Assembly: GCA_965204665.1 (NCBI GenBank)
Contig: OZ242002.1
Span: 1,116,001-1,180,000, forward strand
Source of the DNA: Nemesobacter sp965204665
GTDB lineage: Bacteria; Desulfobacterota_D; UBA1144; Nemesobacterales; Nemesobacteraceae
Length of the DNA: 64,000 nucleotides
Reading direction: 5' to 3'
Below the pieces are notes generated by a model that had not been told where the DNA came from, searched no databases, and was given only the letters and a program-made list of their open reading frames with translations. Numbering within the stretch: position 1 is the stretch's first letter; every line of letters begins with the position of its first letter. The position numbers and the translations under genes are program-made. Of the stretch, positions 16,995-26,177 are shown piece by piece.

Positions 16995-18458
16995 ATGAAG
17001 TCACGTAATTTCTTAGTTTTGTTGTTTCTGCTCGGCGGAGCGGTTTTCTTTGCCGCCTGTGAAGGAGACATGGGGCCTGCGGGACCGGCAGGGAAAGACG
17101 GGGCGAAAGGAGATAAGGGGGATAAGGGAGATAAAGGAGACTCGGGAGCACCGGGAGCGACGGGTCTGCAGGGAGATCCGGGAAAGTCCTTCGGTGATCC
17201 CAGATGCGACGTCAGCAACGGTATAAATGCTCTGCCCGGTGTCTCCAATAATGTCACGGGGACTGCGGATGACGATATCATCTGCGGAAATCAATACATC
17301 AACGACATTAAAGCCGGTGATGGTGATGATACTGTTTACGGCGGAGGAGGTAATGATCTGCTCTACGGTGAGAACGGCGATGACACTCTCTACGGTGGAA
17401 AGGGGAGGGGGTTTTTCTACGGCGGACCCGGTAATGATACGATCTACGGCGGAGGCGAAGATGGACATAGAAGTAATAACTTTCACATTACCGACCCGGG
17501 TGACGATACGTTTATCGGCGGCAGCGGAAGATCTGACAGGCTGGTTTTTGCTGATGCTCCTACACCCGGTACCGAAGTCCACGCAGACGGACTTTTTATT
17601 ACAACGGGTCATACTGTAGACCTCAGCAAGGAAGTCTCTTCGACGCATGCTACGTACGGGAATGATAAAATTACGGGTATTGAGTATATTGTCGGCGGTA
17701 AAGGTAACGACACTATTACCGGAGATGACAAGGACAATGTTATACAGGGAGGGTTCGGTAGTGACAATCTGAAAGGCGGAGCCGGAGATGATACGATCGA
17801 ACCCTCTCCTCTTAATTTTTCTAACGGCGTAGCAGGTACAGCAGACGGCGGTGAAGGCAACGATACTCTTATAGTGTACGGAGGCAAGTATGTAATCGGC
17901 GGCAACACCTACACGGTAAACGGCACCGGGCACAGAGACACCTTCGATCTTCAAGACAGCAGTCATACGGCCACTATGTCCAACTTCGAGAACCTTTCAG
18001 CCGTACTGATAAGTTATCGTGCCGCTCGTAGTTCATCTGTTACTTTTAAAGGGGACGGCAAGGCGAATACTCTCAGAGGAGGAGATGCCGGCGACACTCT
18101 TGAAGGCAGAGGAGGGAACGACACCCTCATAGGCGGTAAAGGCGACGACACTCTTAACGGCGGAGACGGGAATGATGTTCTCAGAGGTGAAGAAGGCGCC
18201 GACAACCTTACCGGCGGAGCCGGAAACGACACTTTCCTCATCAGAAAAGCCGACGGCGGTGTGGACATCATTACGGACTTCACATTGGCGGACGACAGGA
18301 TTCAGTTCAGGGGCTTCGAGGCGGGGGCCGGAGCGTTGACCAGCGCTGCCGGCAAGATTTCCGTGGGAGGAACTGAAGTTGTTCAGATAGGCAGCACAGC
18401 GGACAACGACAAGGCGGGAAATATCATCAGTCAGAAAAAGTATGAGTTTGTAGACTGA
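16995..18458 (+). CDS. Collagen-stalk RTX lipoprotein 1
   Basis: A 487-residue protein. The lipoprotein signal ends FFAAC (Cys 22), with Glu rather than Asp at +2, which by the E. coli rule favours the outer membrane. Residues 24-65 are 14 Gly-X-Y triplets (GPAGPAGKDGAKGDKGDK and onward). GDPRCDVSNGI follows, and then three blocks of GGxGxDxh nonapeptides: about 90-150, 230-270 and 355-415. The last ~60 residues (ITDFTLADDRIQFRGFEAG and onward) are conserved in the paralogues. RTX repeats fold into a parallel beta roll on binding Ca2+. Surface display on a stiff stalk is inferred. It has its own poly-G promoter and terminator, so it is monocistronic. Confidence 0.85.
   Translation: MKSRNFLVLLFLLGGAVFFAACEGDMGPAGPAGKDGAKGDKGDKGDKGDSGAPGATGLQGDPGKSFGDPRCDVSNGINALPGVSNNVTGTADDDIICGNQYINDIKAGDGDDTVYGGGGNDLLYGENGDDTLYGGKGRGFFYGGPGNDTIYGGGEDGHRSNNFHITDPGDDTFIGGSGRSDRLVFADAPTPGTEVHADGLFITTGHTVDLSKEVSSTHATYGNDKITGIEYIVGGKGNDTITGDDKDNVIQGGFGSDNLKGGAGDDTIEPSPLNFSNGVAGTADGGEGNDTLIVYGGKYVIGGNTYTVNGTGHRDTFDLQDSSHTATMSNFENLSAVLISYRAARSSSVTFKGDGKANTLRGGDAGDTLEGRGGNDTLIGGKGDDTLNGGDGNDVLRGEEGADNLTGGAGNDTFLIRKADGGVDIITDFTLADDRIQFRGFEAGAGALTSAAGKISVGGTEVVQIGSTADNDKAGNIISQKKYEFVD
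17109..17141 (+). repeat. 9-bp tandem repeat in the collagen-like stalk
   Basis: Three near-identical 9-bp units encode GDK-GDK-GDK (GGAGATAAG, GGGGATAAG, GGAGATAAA) with a fourth partial unit. Loss or gain of a unit keeps the reading frame and changes stalk length by one Gly-X-Y triplet. The paralogue at 34403 has the same GDK array. Confidence 0.7.
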
Positions 18459-18538
18459 GTTCATTGTCTTTTCGGTGAAGTTGTTTCCGCAGAAGGAACA
18501 ACCTTGATATCAGGTGGATCTGTTTGTTTTTTCAGATG

Positions 18539-18572
18539 AACCCGGGCTTCGAGAGATCGGAACCCGGGTTTT
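18539..18572 (+). terminator. Terminator of RTX lipoprotein 1
   Basis: AACCCGGG (18539-18546) pairs with CCCGGGTT (18563-18570) across a 16-base loop, with T residues at 18569-18572. An equivalent hairpin follows RTX lipoprotein 3 at 48243-48275. The third locus has only a decayed version. Confidence 0.65.
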
Positions 18573-18683
18573 CCGCAGTGAGTAGATACGAAGTCCGACC
18601 GATGAATTTCCCCGATACCTTTTATATTGTGATGGAAAATACCGTATTCCCGTAAGCGCAATGTCTCATTTGCCCTGCGGAAA

Positions 18684-18728
18684 ATCACACCGGTGCCGAT
18701 AGAAACACTTGTCGAGATTCCGACCTGC
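18684..18728 (+). repeat. ETxVEIPTC element, copy 1
   Basis: In one frame it reads ITPVPIETLVEIPTC. Related copies lie at 36002-36051 (+) and 48032-48076 (-), each in the same direction as, and 160-300 bp downstream of, a collagen-RTX lipoprotein gene. Differences between copies fall mostly in third codon positions. No complete open gene surrounds it here. Confidence 0.6.
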
Positions 18729-19206
18729 GCTGGTACCGAACCTCAGGGTGGATACATGTCGGAACCATGCAGGAATGCAGACGCTGCAAACGGTACAGTT
18801 AATTAGATAAACCCGAAAAGGACATCCGATTCAACCCGCTTCACAGGAACTGGAAGCAAATCCTCAACCGCTGAAAACACTCATCTGTCACACCTTGACC
18901 GAACGGTTGTCAACAACTGAATGTTCCTAATCCTCCAACGACAAGGCATTTTCGTTGCAAGACGAGTACGCTTCAACTTGTCACGGACTACATTTCCTTG
19001 GTTCTTGGCCCGCCGAAGCCACGCTTTATACCACTCCGCCGCCACGACCGGTTCAACTCCTGATAACGCGTCTCCGATTCTTCCTTCTGAATTCGTTCCT
19101 CTTCGTACCGGCACTTCCAGTCACCGAAATTCATACCGACGGGGCCGGCGGCCGATGCCTTCGGCATCATCTGAATCAAGAAAAATCCAGTTCCTAACAT
19201 GCTGGT

Positions 19207-19215
19207 GGGGGGGGG
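19207..19215 (+). repeat. Intergenic nine-G run
   Basis: Nine G followed by TATTCAAGGACAACTGACTAG. The bases after the run resemble those after the G11 run on the minus strand at 50947-50937 (TATTCCAAGACAAATTACTTAG). The nearest downstream gene is the DUF971 gene, 134 bp away. No clear -35 hexamer is seen. Confidence 0.6.
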
Positions 19216-19348
19216 TATTCAAGGACAACTGACTAGATGACCATCCCTTGAACCGGAGGTTTCAAACGGCTTTTATGTAATACCGAAGTCTCGGCATCCT
19301 GAGGAACTTCTATTGATGCCGACTGCAATGAAGTTTAGAATATAAGTT

Positions 19349-19675
19349 ATGAAAACAAAGCCTGTAGAAATAAACGAGTTTACTGAAAGAACTCTTCAGA
19401 TTATCTGGGATGATGGAGAGGAAAACATATTCTTTTATGATGAGCTCAGGGAAATCTGCCCCTGCGCCAAGTGCAGGAGGCTCAGAAAAAAAAGCCGAAC
19501 GGGTAAACTCCCCTTCAAGAAACGAATACCGCTTGGGAAAGACGAATTAAAGCCCGAGAAGATAGAGTTCGTAGGCAATTACGCTGTAAGATTTATCGGT
19601 CGGAACTGGTGTGACACGGGATTCTACACGTTTGACTTTCTGAGAAAAAACCATGCTGCGGACGAAAAACTTTGA
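19349..19675 (+). CDS. DUF971-family protein
   Basis: A 108-residue protein with the DUF971 / GBBH-like N-terminal pattern: LQIIWDDGEENIFFYDELRE followed by CPCAKCR, then VGNYAVRFIGRNWCDTGFYTF. The CPCAxCR cysteines resemble the zinc-binding site of the N-terminal domain of gamma-butyrobetaine hydroxylase. Free-standing DUF971 proteins have been linked to iron-sulfur and molybdenum cofactor neighbourhoods, but the function is not established. It converges with the methyltransferase gene. Confidence 0.8.
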   Translation: MKTKPVEINEFTERTLQIIWDDGEENIFFYDELREICPCAKCRRLRKKSRTGKLPFKKRIPLGKDELKPEKIEFVGNYAVRFIGRNWCDTGFYTFDFLRKNHAADEKL

Positions 19676-19687
19676 GCAGGCGGGTGA

Positions 19688-20551
19688 TTAAGTCTTGGCG
19701 CTTACTGAAAGCCAGTTTCTTGTGACGAAGTAATCACCATCCTCGTTCACTTCTCCATGTAGAACTATGGCCGGGCCGACGGCATCCCTCATAGCGGTTG
19801 AAGCAATTCCTTCCGGATAACCGTGAAGAGCTCCCGCGGCGTACTGCTGAAATCCGCTTATATGCTCCCATGCTTCCTTTGTAAGGTCTGCGGCGAACTC
19901 TCTTACATCAACGAGATCAAACCCCGATTTTTTGACGAGGTCCTCATAATAGGAGCGCGGGTGAAACTTTGAGGCTTCCGCCTTCTGCTCGACTTTGATT
20001 CTATGTACTCCCCGTTCTTTAAGGAATTGAACGGCATTTTTTACTTGAGTTCTGTAAAAAGGCAGAGTTTCCTGAGGTCTGGCTTCCTCGTAAAAAGATG
20101 TGTTGAAAAAAAACCATCCTCCGGACTTAAGAACCTTCCTGATTGATTTGAGACTCTGTACCTGGTCCTCTTCATTGAGGTAGTGTATGCCGTTTCCCCA
20201 TATGGCTACATCAAGACTTTTAGGGGGAAAATTAAGATCCTGGATGGATGAGTTGATGAAAGTAAGCTTGTCTATCTCCATCTCAAGCCTTGATTTGGCG
20301 AATTTAAGCGCTCCCGTCGACTGATCCAGGCAGAACACCGCGGATTCTTTGAGGTTTGCCGGCAACATGTCGAAGAAAAGCTGCGCCATGGTTCCTGCAC
20401 CTGTTGCGATGTCGAGGAATTTGTCGAGACTCTGCACGCCCCGCTCAACCATTATCCGTATCCAGTCTTTTATGATATCGCCGTTTACCTTTCTGTACTC
20501 GTCGGTATCAGCGAAGGGCTCATAATTATAATTCTCGGTATTCGGTTCCAT
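19688..20551 (-). CDS. Class I SAM-dependent methyltransferase
   Basis: A 287-residue protein with the SAM-binding motif LDIATGAGTMAQLFFD near residue 46, an acidic post-motif (VFCLDQSTGALKFAKSRL) and the motif II/III region DVAIWGNGIHYLNEEDQ and LKSGGWFFFNTSFYEEA. The C-terminal half has no assignable family. The substrate is unknown. It is downstream of queC-queE, separated by 125 bp that contain two palindromes, so it probably has its own control. Confidence 0.75.
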   Translation of the reverse strand: MEPNTENYNYEPFADTDEYRKVNGDIIKDWIRIMVERGVQSLDKFLDIATGAGTMAQLFFDMLPANLKESAVFCLDQSTGALKFAKSRLEMEIDKLTFINSSIQDLNFPPKSLDVAIWGNGIHYLNEEDQVQSLKSIRKVLKSGGWFFFNTSFYEEARPQETLPFYRTQVKNAVQFLKERGVHRIKVEQKAEASKFHPRSYYEDLVKKSGFDLVDVREFAADLTKEAWEHISGFQQYAAGALHGYPEGIASTAMRDAVGPAIVLHGEVNEDGDYFVTRNWLSVSAKT

Positions 20552-20588
20552 TTAACCACTCCTCGGCCCTCGGTAAGCCTCTCAACGG

Positions 20589-20623
20589 CCTGTTGAAACA
20601 GGAATATACTACAATATAGTATA
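20589..20623 (-). promoter_or_regulatory. Two adjacent palindromes upstream of the methyltransferase
   Basis: CCTGTTGAAACAGG (20589-20602) is a perfect 14-bp palindrome with a 2-base centre. It is followed by TATACTA-CAATA-TAGTATA (20605-20623) with perfect 7-bp arms, which also contains a TATACT -10-like hexamer on the minus strand. They lie 38-72 bp before the methyltransferase start and could be operator and promoter; no regulator is identified. Confidence 0.45.
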
Positions 20624-20676
20624 GCGAAGCGGTGGAAAATCAAGCCGTTAGGCAAATCCGCCCGACACAGGGAAAA

Positions 20677-21318
20677 CTACACCCCTTTTTTCTCTCCCCA
20701 GAATATCTTGTGCAGTTGCGGAAGCACCCTTACATTCTGCAGTCCGTCCTGAAGAACATTTTCGGCTATCCAATCAGCGGTTGTTCCGTAAACCGGCTGA
20801 AATATTACCGAGGCTCTGATGGCGCATCCCGACAGAACCTGTTTTGCGTACTCGTAATCCGCTTGATCCGCTATTACGAGCTTGAGTTGGTCTTTTTCTC
20901 CGAGAGATTCGTAAAAAGATGAATGCATTTTTTCGTGCATGCCCGAACCCGGACATTTACAGTCCATACTCACAACTGAATTCGGATGGGAAAATATTTC
21001 CGGAGGCCTGCGGTTCCCGCTTGTCTCAAGCACCACTTCAAACCCCCGCGCGAGCAGAAATTCCGTCACTTCCTCGACTGCGGTTAATTGTATGAGAGGC
21101 TCACCCCCTGTGATGCAGATGCGGGGACAGTTGTATCGCAGAACCGTTTTGAGAACTTGCGCCGTTTCTATTTCCTCGAAGTCAGTTCCCTCAACGGCAT
21201 ACATGGTATCACACCAGACGCACCTCAAGTCGCATGCGAAAAGCCTGAGAAAAACTGTCGGAAGTCCTATATGGATTCCCTCTCCCTGTATAGAGAAGAA
21301 TATCTCGTTTACCTTCAC
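20677..21318 (-). CDS. queE: 7-carboxy-7-deazaguanine synthase
   Basis: A 213-residue radical-SAM enzyme that contracts 6-carboxy-tetrahydropterin to 7-carboxy-7-deazaguanine on the way to queuosine. Evidence includes the start IFFSIQGEGIHIGLPTVFLR, the cluster motif CDLRCVWCDT (Cys spacing x3-x2), CITGGEPLIQ and VSMDCKCPGSGM. Its start overlaps the queC stop by 4 bp. Neither queD nor queF is nearby. Confidence 0.93.
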   Translation of the reverse strand: MKVNEIFFSIQGEGIHIGLPTVFLRLFACDLRCVWCDTMYAVEGTDFEEIETAQVLKTVLRYNCPRICITGGEPLIQLTAVEEVTEFLLARGFEVVLETSGNRRPPEIFSHPNSVVSMDCKCPGSGMHEKMHSSFYESLGEKDQLKLVIADQADYEYAKQVLSGCAIRASVIFQPVYGTTADWIAENVLQDGLQNVRVLPQLHKIFWGEKKGV

Positions 21319-21998
21319 TTCCGTAAGTCCTCATATTCGGTCGGGTCTTCAATACCCGCTCCGGAAAATGCCCGTTTTCTCTCCCTGCAGGAACTGCAGG
21401 AGCCGCAGTGTATATGCAGACCTTCGTAGCACGACCATGTTTCCTCAAAAAAAACCCCCAGGTCTGCGCCGAGGCTCACAACTTGCGATTTGTCCATATC
21501 GACAAACGGCGCTTCAATGGAAAGCGAGCTGTTCGCGACGGCAATTCTTTCGGCCGCCTCAAATGCTGAAACAAACTCCGGGCGGCAATCAGGGTATACG
21601 CCTCTATCCGAATGGTGCGCTCCGTAAAAAACCTTGTCGCAGCCGATGCTCTGTGAGTACGCCACGGCCAGGGAAAGAAAAACGGCGTTGCGGTTAGGTA
21701 CTACAGTTACCGAAAGAGTTTCGTAATTCTTCTCGGATGCGCCCACCTTGGGGATCTCGATGTTTTTATCCGTAAGAGCGCTCGGGCCGAAAAGAGCGCT
21801 TATTCCGGAGATATCCGCAACCATATGACGCAGCCCCAGTCGGCCGCATAAAAGCACGGAGAACTCAACTTCCTTTTTATGCCTCTGGCCGTATACGAAC
21901 GTAATCGGTCGCGCGTCATAACCTTCACGCACCGCCTTGTAGCAGAGAGTCGTACTGTCGATTCCCCCTGAAACCATTATGACCGCCTTGTTCGCCAT
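21315..21998 (-). CDS. queC: 7-cyano-7-deazaguanine synthase
   Basis: A 227-residue ATP-dependent enzyme turning 7-carboxy-7-deazaguanine into preQ0. It has the PP-loop IMVSGGIDSTTLCYKAV, FVYGQRHKKEVE, VPNRNAVFLSLAVAYSQ, YPDCRPEFVSAFEAAE and the zinc-binding cysteines in WSCYEGLHIHCGSCSSC. The start at 21998 (MANKAVIMVSGG) fits the family; the frame open to 22055 would add an unrelated extension. preQ0 could feed tRNA queuosine or 7-deazaguanine DNA modification, but no DNA-modification genes are visible here. Confidence 0.93.
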   Translation of the reverse strand: MANKAVIMVSGGIDSTTLCYKAVREGYDARPITFVYGQRHKKEVEFSVLLCGRLGLRHMVADISGISALFGPSALTDKNIEIPKVGASEKNYETLSVTVVPNRNAVFLSLAVAYSQSIGCDKVFYGAHHSDRGVYPDCRPEFVSAFEAAERIAVANSSLSIEAPFVDMDKSQVVSLGADLGVFFEETWSCYEGLHIHCGSCSSCRERKRAFSGAGIEDPTEYEDLRK

Positions 21999-22176
21999 AG
22001 TGCTACTATTAAATCCGTAAAAACCCGGACTGACAATTTTCCCGCAATGCGACATGGAAATCCCGGTGTGGACATAAAAACATCTTCGGTTGTCGGCGGA
22101 ACGGGTACAATAAAGAGTAGGATTTTACTGAAAAAGTCGAGCCGGACGAACCATCCGCCGCTTCAGGTGAGGCGTT

Positions 22177-24042
22177 ATGAGTACACGGGAGAAAAAACCG
22201 CAGGAACCTCTTGTCTTTGACGAGTTTCCCGGCGTATCGAAAAAGACTTGGAAAGAAAAAGCCGAAAAGGTCATCGCAACTCTCGGCTCCTATGAAAAAA
22301 TTGTATGGAGAACGGACGACGGTATGGAGGTCGAGCCGTTTTATTCGGAAACGGAAGCGGAGGATTTTCTTTCCGGGGGAAACCGGCAGCCGGGAGGGTT
22401 TCCGTTTACCCGAGGAACCGAAAACAACAACTGGCTGATAACGGAGGATATAAAAGAAACCGACCCGGTGAAGGCCGCCGCCGCCGCCGCTCAAGCGCGG
22501 ATAGGCGGTGCGGACGCGGTTACATTCCACATGGGACGGCAACTGTCGACCGGAGCGATAAAAACCATGATGGGGGAAATCGACCCTGAAAAAACCGTCG
22601 TCAATTTCGCAATCAGTAAGGACCCTGAAAAAATATGCGGGTCTTTTTTTTCCGCCTGCCGAAAAAGAGGAATTAATCCTGCGGATATCCGTGGAACGTT
22701 TTTTTTCGACCCTCTTTCATCCGTGTTTACTCGTGGTGCTTCGGAATCCTTTTTGCTCACGCAGACGAAAAAAACAGCGCAGTTGCTTGACCTGCTGGAA
22801 AAGAATGCTCCGAGGCGCACGGCGTTTTCCGTACAGAGTTCCGTGTATAAGAACAGCGGAGCGACCATAACCCAGGAAGTCGCGTTTCTGACATCTGCGG
22901 CCGCTGAATATTTGATAATGCTCGCGGATTGCGGCATTGATGTCGATTCGGCATGCAGAAATCTGATTTTTTCATTCACAACGGGCCCGAGTTATTTTGC
23001 GGAAATAGCAAAACTCCGGGCGGCCAGGATTCTCTGGGCGACCGTAGTCGAAGCGTTTTCCCCTGCAGACCCCCGTTCCGGGGAAATGAGAATTCATTGC
23101 GCAACTACGACCTTCAACAAGACCGCATACGATTCCCACGTGAACATAATGCGCGCTACGCTTGAAGCCATGGCCTGCGTGATCGGAGGAACCGATTCTC
23201 TTTCAATAGAACCGTTTGACGTTTACTGCGGAGGACCCGATAAATTCTCAAAAACAGTGGCGAGAAACATCCAACTTCTTCTGAGAAACGAATCCCGCCT
23301 CGACGCTGTTATCGACCCCGGAGGTGGCTCCCGCCACATTGAAAAACTCACACGGGAAACAGCGGAGAAATCCCTGGAACTTTTCAAGGAGATAGAAAAA
23401 CAGGGAGGTTATCTCGAGTGCGCGAAAAGCGGGTTTCTGCAGAACCTCACGGCGCGGAGCAGGGAAAAATCTCTTCGCGATGTGCACGAAAAGAAGAAGG
23501 TACTGGTGGGTATAAACGAATTTCCCGATCCGACGGAAAAGATAGAGGGGCGGTACGGTGATGCGGGAGATGAAGAAAGAGCATCATCACGCTTTGAGAG
23601 AACAAGATTTCTGGTTGAAAAATATGCGGAGAAAAACAATGTTGAGGTGATTTTTCTGCTTCACCTGAGCGCCTCCGCGAAAACGAAGGCAAGAGCCGCT
23701 TTTTCGATGAACCTTTTCGGATGCGGCGGTTTTTCCGCCATTGACGGGGTGCGGACCCCGGGGGCGGATGCGGGTGCAGACGCGGCGCTTGCGGCAGATG
23801 CCGCCATGGTGGTGCTCTGCGGCTCAGATCATGATTACCGGGAAAACGCGAAAGCTGCGATAATCAGACTCAGAGAAAGCTCGGAGCAGTTTAAAATAGT
23901 CGCGGTTGTTGATGAATCCTCCGATGTACGGAAAAGCCTTTCCCGTGTCGGAGCGGATGATTTCATACGGACGGATTGCGATTTATGCGAGATTGTCGAA
24001 AAATACCGCATGGTTCTCTGCCCGGAGGAAAAAGATCGATGA
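22177..24042 (+). CDS. mutA: Methylmalonyl-CoA mutase small (beta) subunit
   Basis: A 621-residue partner of MutB. The TIM-barrel region is recognisable (FHMGRQLSTGAIKTMMGEID, FAEIAKLRAARILWATVVEA, LEAMACVIGGTDSLSIEPFD). The C-terminal B12-like domain lacks the DxHxxG cobalamin motif, as expected for the non-catalytic subunit. The heterodimer interconverts (R)-methylmalonyl-CoA and succinyl-CoA in propionate metabolism. It ends with ATGA overlap to mutB, so the two are translated in concert. Confidence 0.88.
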   Translation: MSTREKKPQEPLVFDEFPGVSKKTWKEKAEKVIATLGSYEKIVWRTDDGMEVEPFYSETEAEDFLSGGNRQPGGFPFTRGTENNNWLITEDIKETDPVKAAAAAAQARIGGADAVTFHMGRQLSTGAIKTMMGEIDPEKTVVNFAISKDPEKICGSFFSACRKRGINPADIRGTFFFDPLSSVFTRGASESFLLTQTKKTAQLLDLLEKNAPRRTAFSVQSSVYKNSGATITQEVAFLTSAAAEYLIMLADCGIDVDSACRNLIFSFTTGPSYFAEIAKLRAARILWATVVEAFSPADPRSGEMRIHCATTTFNKTAYDSHVNIMRATLEAMACVIGGTDSLSIEPFDVYCGGPDKFSKTVARNIQLLLRNESRLDAVIDPGGGSRHIEKLTRETAEKSLELFKEIEKQGGYLECAKSGFLQNLTARSREKSLRDVHEKKKVLVGINEFPDPTEKIEGRYGDAGDEERASSRFERTRFLVEKYAEKNNVEVIFLLHLSASAKTKARAAFSMNLFGCGGFSAIDGVRTPGADAGADAALAADAAMVVLCGSDHDYRENAKAAIIRLRESSEQFKIVAVVDESSDVRKSLSRVGADDFIRTDCDLCEIVEKYRMVLCPEEKDR

Positions 24043-26177
24043 GACCTGATTTTTCCGGAATACATCTTTCCTGTTCCAAGGAGAAGCGCAGAAATCCTGC
24101 ACGGGATACGGCTCCCGTCTGGAAAACTCCTGAAAAAATAGACGTAAAAACCATCTATACCTCGGATGACCTGTCGGGACTCCCCCAACTTAAATTCGCC
24201 CCGGGAATCCCGCCGTATCTTGGCGGACCTTATCTCACTATGTACACCGTGAAACCATGGACGATAAGACAATACGCAGGGTTCTCCACCGCGGAAGAAT
24301 CGAACGCTTTCTACAGAAGGAATCTAGCTGCGGGGCAGAAGGGGTTGTCTATAGCCTTCGACCTGCCGACCCATAGGGGATACGACTCCGACCACCCGAG
24401 AGTTTCGGGGGATGTGGGCAAGACCGGGGTGGCTATAGACTCGACACTCGACATGCAGATCCTGCTTGACGGCATACCTCTTGACGAGGTTTCTGTTTCC
24501 ATGACCATGAACGGCGCGGTGCTCCCGATCATGGCTTTCTACATAGTTGCGGCGAAACGAAGCGGGGTGAGTCCTGAAAAACTGAGCGGTACCATCCAGA
24601 ATGACATTCTCAAGGAATTTATGGTGAGAAACACTTACATCTACCCGCCTGAATTCTCAATGAGGATAGTGTCGGACATCTTCGAGTACACCTCGAAGAA
24701 CATGCCGAAATTCAACTCGATAAGCGTAAGTGGTTATCATATGGAAGAAGCCGGAGCTCCTTCGGACATAGAGTTGGCCTACACGCTTGCCGACGGTCTT
24801 GAATATCTCAGGGCCGGAGTCGCGGCGGGGCTCGGCATTGACGATTTCGCGCCGCGGATTTCCTTTTTCTGGGGAATCGGCATGAATCACTTCATGGAAA
24901 TCGCGAAGATGAGGGCGGCGAGGATGCTGTGGGCGAAAATAGTGAGTCGGTTCTCGCCGAAAAAATCGTCGTCTCTTATGTTGAGAACGCACTGCCAGAC
25001 GTCGGGATGGAGTCTGACTCAGCAGAGTCCGTTTAATAATGTGGCCAGAACATGCGTTGAAGCTCTGAGCGCCGTGCTGGGCGGAACGCAGTCCCTGCAC
25101 ACAAACGCCCTTGATGAGGCAATCGCTCTGCCCACGGATTTTTCGGCGAGAATAGCGAGAAACACCCAACTTTATCTGCAGAAGGAAACCGATGTCTGCA
25201 AACTCGTTGATCCGTGGGCCGGGTCGTACCATGTCGAGCGTCTGACGGCGGAGATAGCGCAGAGGGCATGGGATCTGATAACGGAAGTGGAAGAACTGGG
25301 CGGAATGTCCAAGGCTATAGAGACGGGCGTGCCGAAGATGAGAATTGAGGAAGCCGCAGCCAGGAGACAGGCTAGAATAGATACGGGAAAAGACATCATA
25401 ATCGGCATGAACGCCTATGTTTCAGAAGATGAAGAGGAATTCGACACATTGGAAGTGGATAACCGGAAGGTAAGAAAAAAACAGCAGGAAAGACTCACGG
25501 AGCTCAGAGAACGAAGGGATTCCGCGGCGGTCGGCCGCACGCTTGCAGAACTTTCAGAATGCGCGAAGACGGGAAAGGGGAATTTACTCGCTCTTGCGGT
25601 TCGGGCAGCGGAATCTCTTGCCACTTTGGGGGAGATCTCCGATGCGTGCGAGGAGGCATGTGGAAGATACCAGCCCGCATGGCAGATGATATCGGGAGTG
25701 TATTCATCGGAAATCTCCGGAAACGACCAGTTCTCCAGAGCACGCGGACTTGCCGACCGGTTTGCCGAGTTGGAAGGAAGGAGACCTAGAATATTGGTGG
25801 TCAAAATGGGTCAGGACGGACATGACCGCGGCGCCAAGGTAATAGCCACGGGGTTTGCGGACCTTGGTTTTGACGTAGACATCGGACCGCTTTTTCAAAC
25901 TCCTCAAGAGGCGGCAAGACAGGCTGTGGAAAACGATGTTCATATAGTCGGCGTATCAAGCCAGGCCGCGGGACATAAAACGCTTATCCCGGAGCTTGTA
26001 AACAGGCTTGAGGAAATCGGGGCGAACGGCATAATGGTGGTGGCCGGAGGAGTCATACCGAAACGGGATTACGAATTTCTGCACAAGGCCGGAGTGGCCG
26101 ATGTTTTCGGACCCGGTACGGTGCTGTCCGAGGCCGCCGCATCAATACTTGCTTCCCTTATAGAAAATCACCTATGA
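24039..26177 (+). CDS. mutB: Methylmalonyl-CoA mutase large (alpha) subunit
   Basis: A 712-residue adenosylcobalamin-dependent mutase. The barrel has PYLGGPYLTMYTVKPWTIRQ, FDLPTHRGYDSDHPRVSGDV and RTHCQTSGWSLTQQ. The B12-binding domain has MGQDGHDRGAKVIATGFADL, with the axial histidine in DGHDRG, and a late glycine-rich VVAGGVIPKRDYEFL. ATG 24039 is chosen because it overlaps the mutA stop and gives the standard length (~714 in E. coli Sbm). The meaB gene overlaps its end, so mutase and chaperone form one operon. Confidence 0.96.
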   Translation: MRPDFSGIHLSCSKEKRRNPARDTAPVWKTPEKIDVKTIYTSDDLSGLPQLKFAPGIPPYLGGPYLTMYTVKPWTIRQYAGFSTAEESNAFYRRNLAAGQKGLSIAFDLPTHRGYDSDHPRVSGDVGKTGVAIDSTLDMQILLDGIPLDEVSVSMTMNGAVLPIMAFYIVAAKRSGVSPEKLSGTIQNDILKEFMVRNTYIYPPEFSMRIVSDIFEYTSKNMPKFNSISVSGYHMEEAGAPSDIELAYTLADGLEYLRAGVAAGLGIDDFAPRISFFWGIGMNHFMEIAKMRAARMLWAKIVSRFSPKKSSSLMLRTHCQTSGWSLTQQSPFNNVARTCVEALSAVLGGTQSLHTNALDEAIALPTDFSARIARNTQLYLQKETDVCKLVDPWAGSYHVERLTAEIAQRAWDLITEVEELGGMSKAIETGVPKMRIEEAAARRQARIDTGKDIIIGMNAYVSEDEEEFDTLEVDNRKVRKKQQERLTELRERRDSAAVGRTLAELSECAKTGKGNLLALAVRAAESLATLGEISDACEEACGRYQPAWQMISGVYSSEISGNDQFSRARGLADRFAELEGRRPRILVVKMGQDGHDRGAKVIATGFADLGFDVDIGPLFQTPQEAARQAVENDVHIVGVSSQAAGHKTLIPELVNRLEEIGANGIMVVAGGVIPKRDYEFLHKAGVADVFGPGTVLSEAAASILASLIENHL

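Larger units (their letters stand above)
18459..19348. other. Long 3' flank of RTX locus 1
   Basis: An 890-bp stretch without a supportable gene. It holds, in order, a segment just after the stop (GTGAAGTTGTTTCCGCAGAAG) shared with the other two lipoprotein loci, the terminator, the ETLVEIPTC element (18684-18728), a stretch at 18810-18869 similar to the inverse of 47902-47959, an inverted copy of the flank repeat (18857-18906) and a nine-G run (19207-19215). It reads like decayed duplicated cassette sequence. Confidence 0.5.

Noticed and set aside
17013..18464. Long antisense frames over the RTX lipoprotein genes, rich in Ser, Val or Pro
   Set aside because: They arise from the periodic composition of the GGxGxD repeats, and none has a start signal or a family.
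22083..22111. Promoter or cobalamin riboswitch before mutA
   Set aside because: TACAAT at 22106 has no acceptable -35, and no B12-box-like sequence is recognised in the 120-bp leader.
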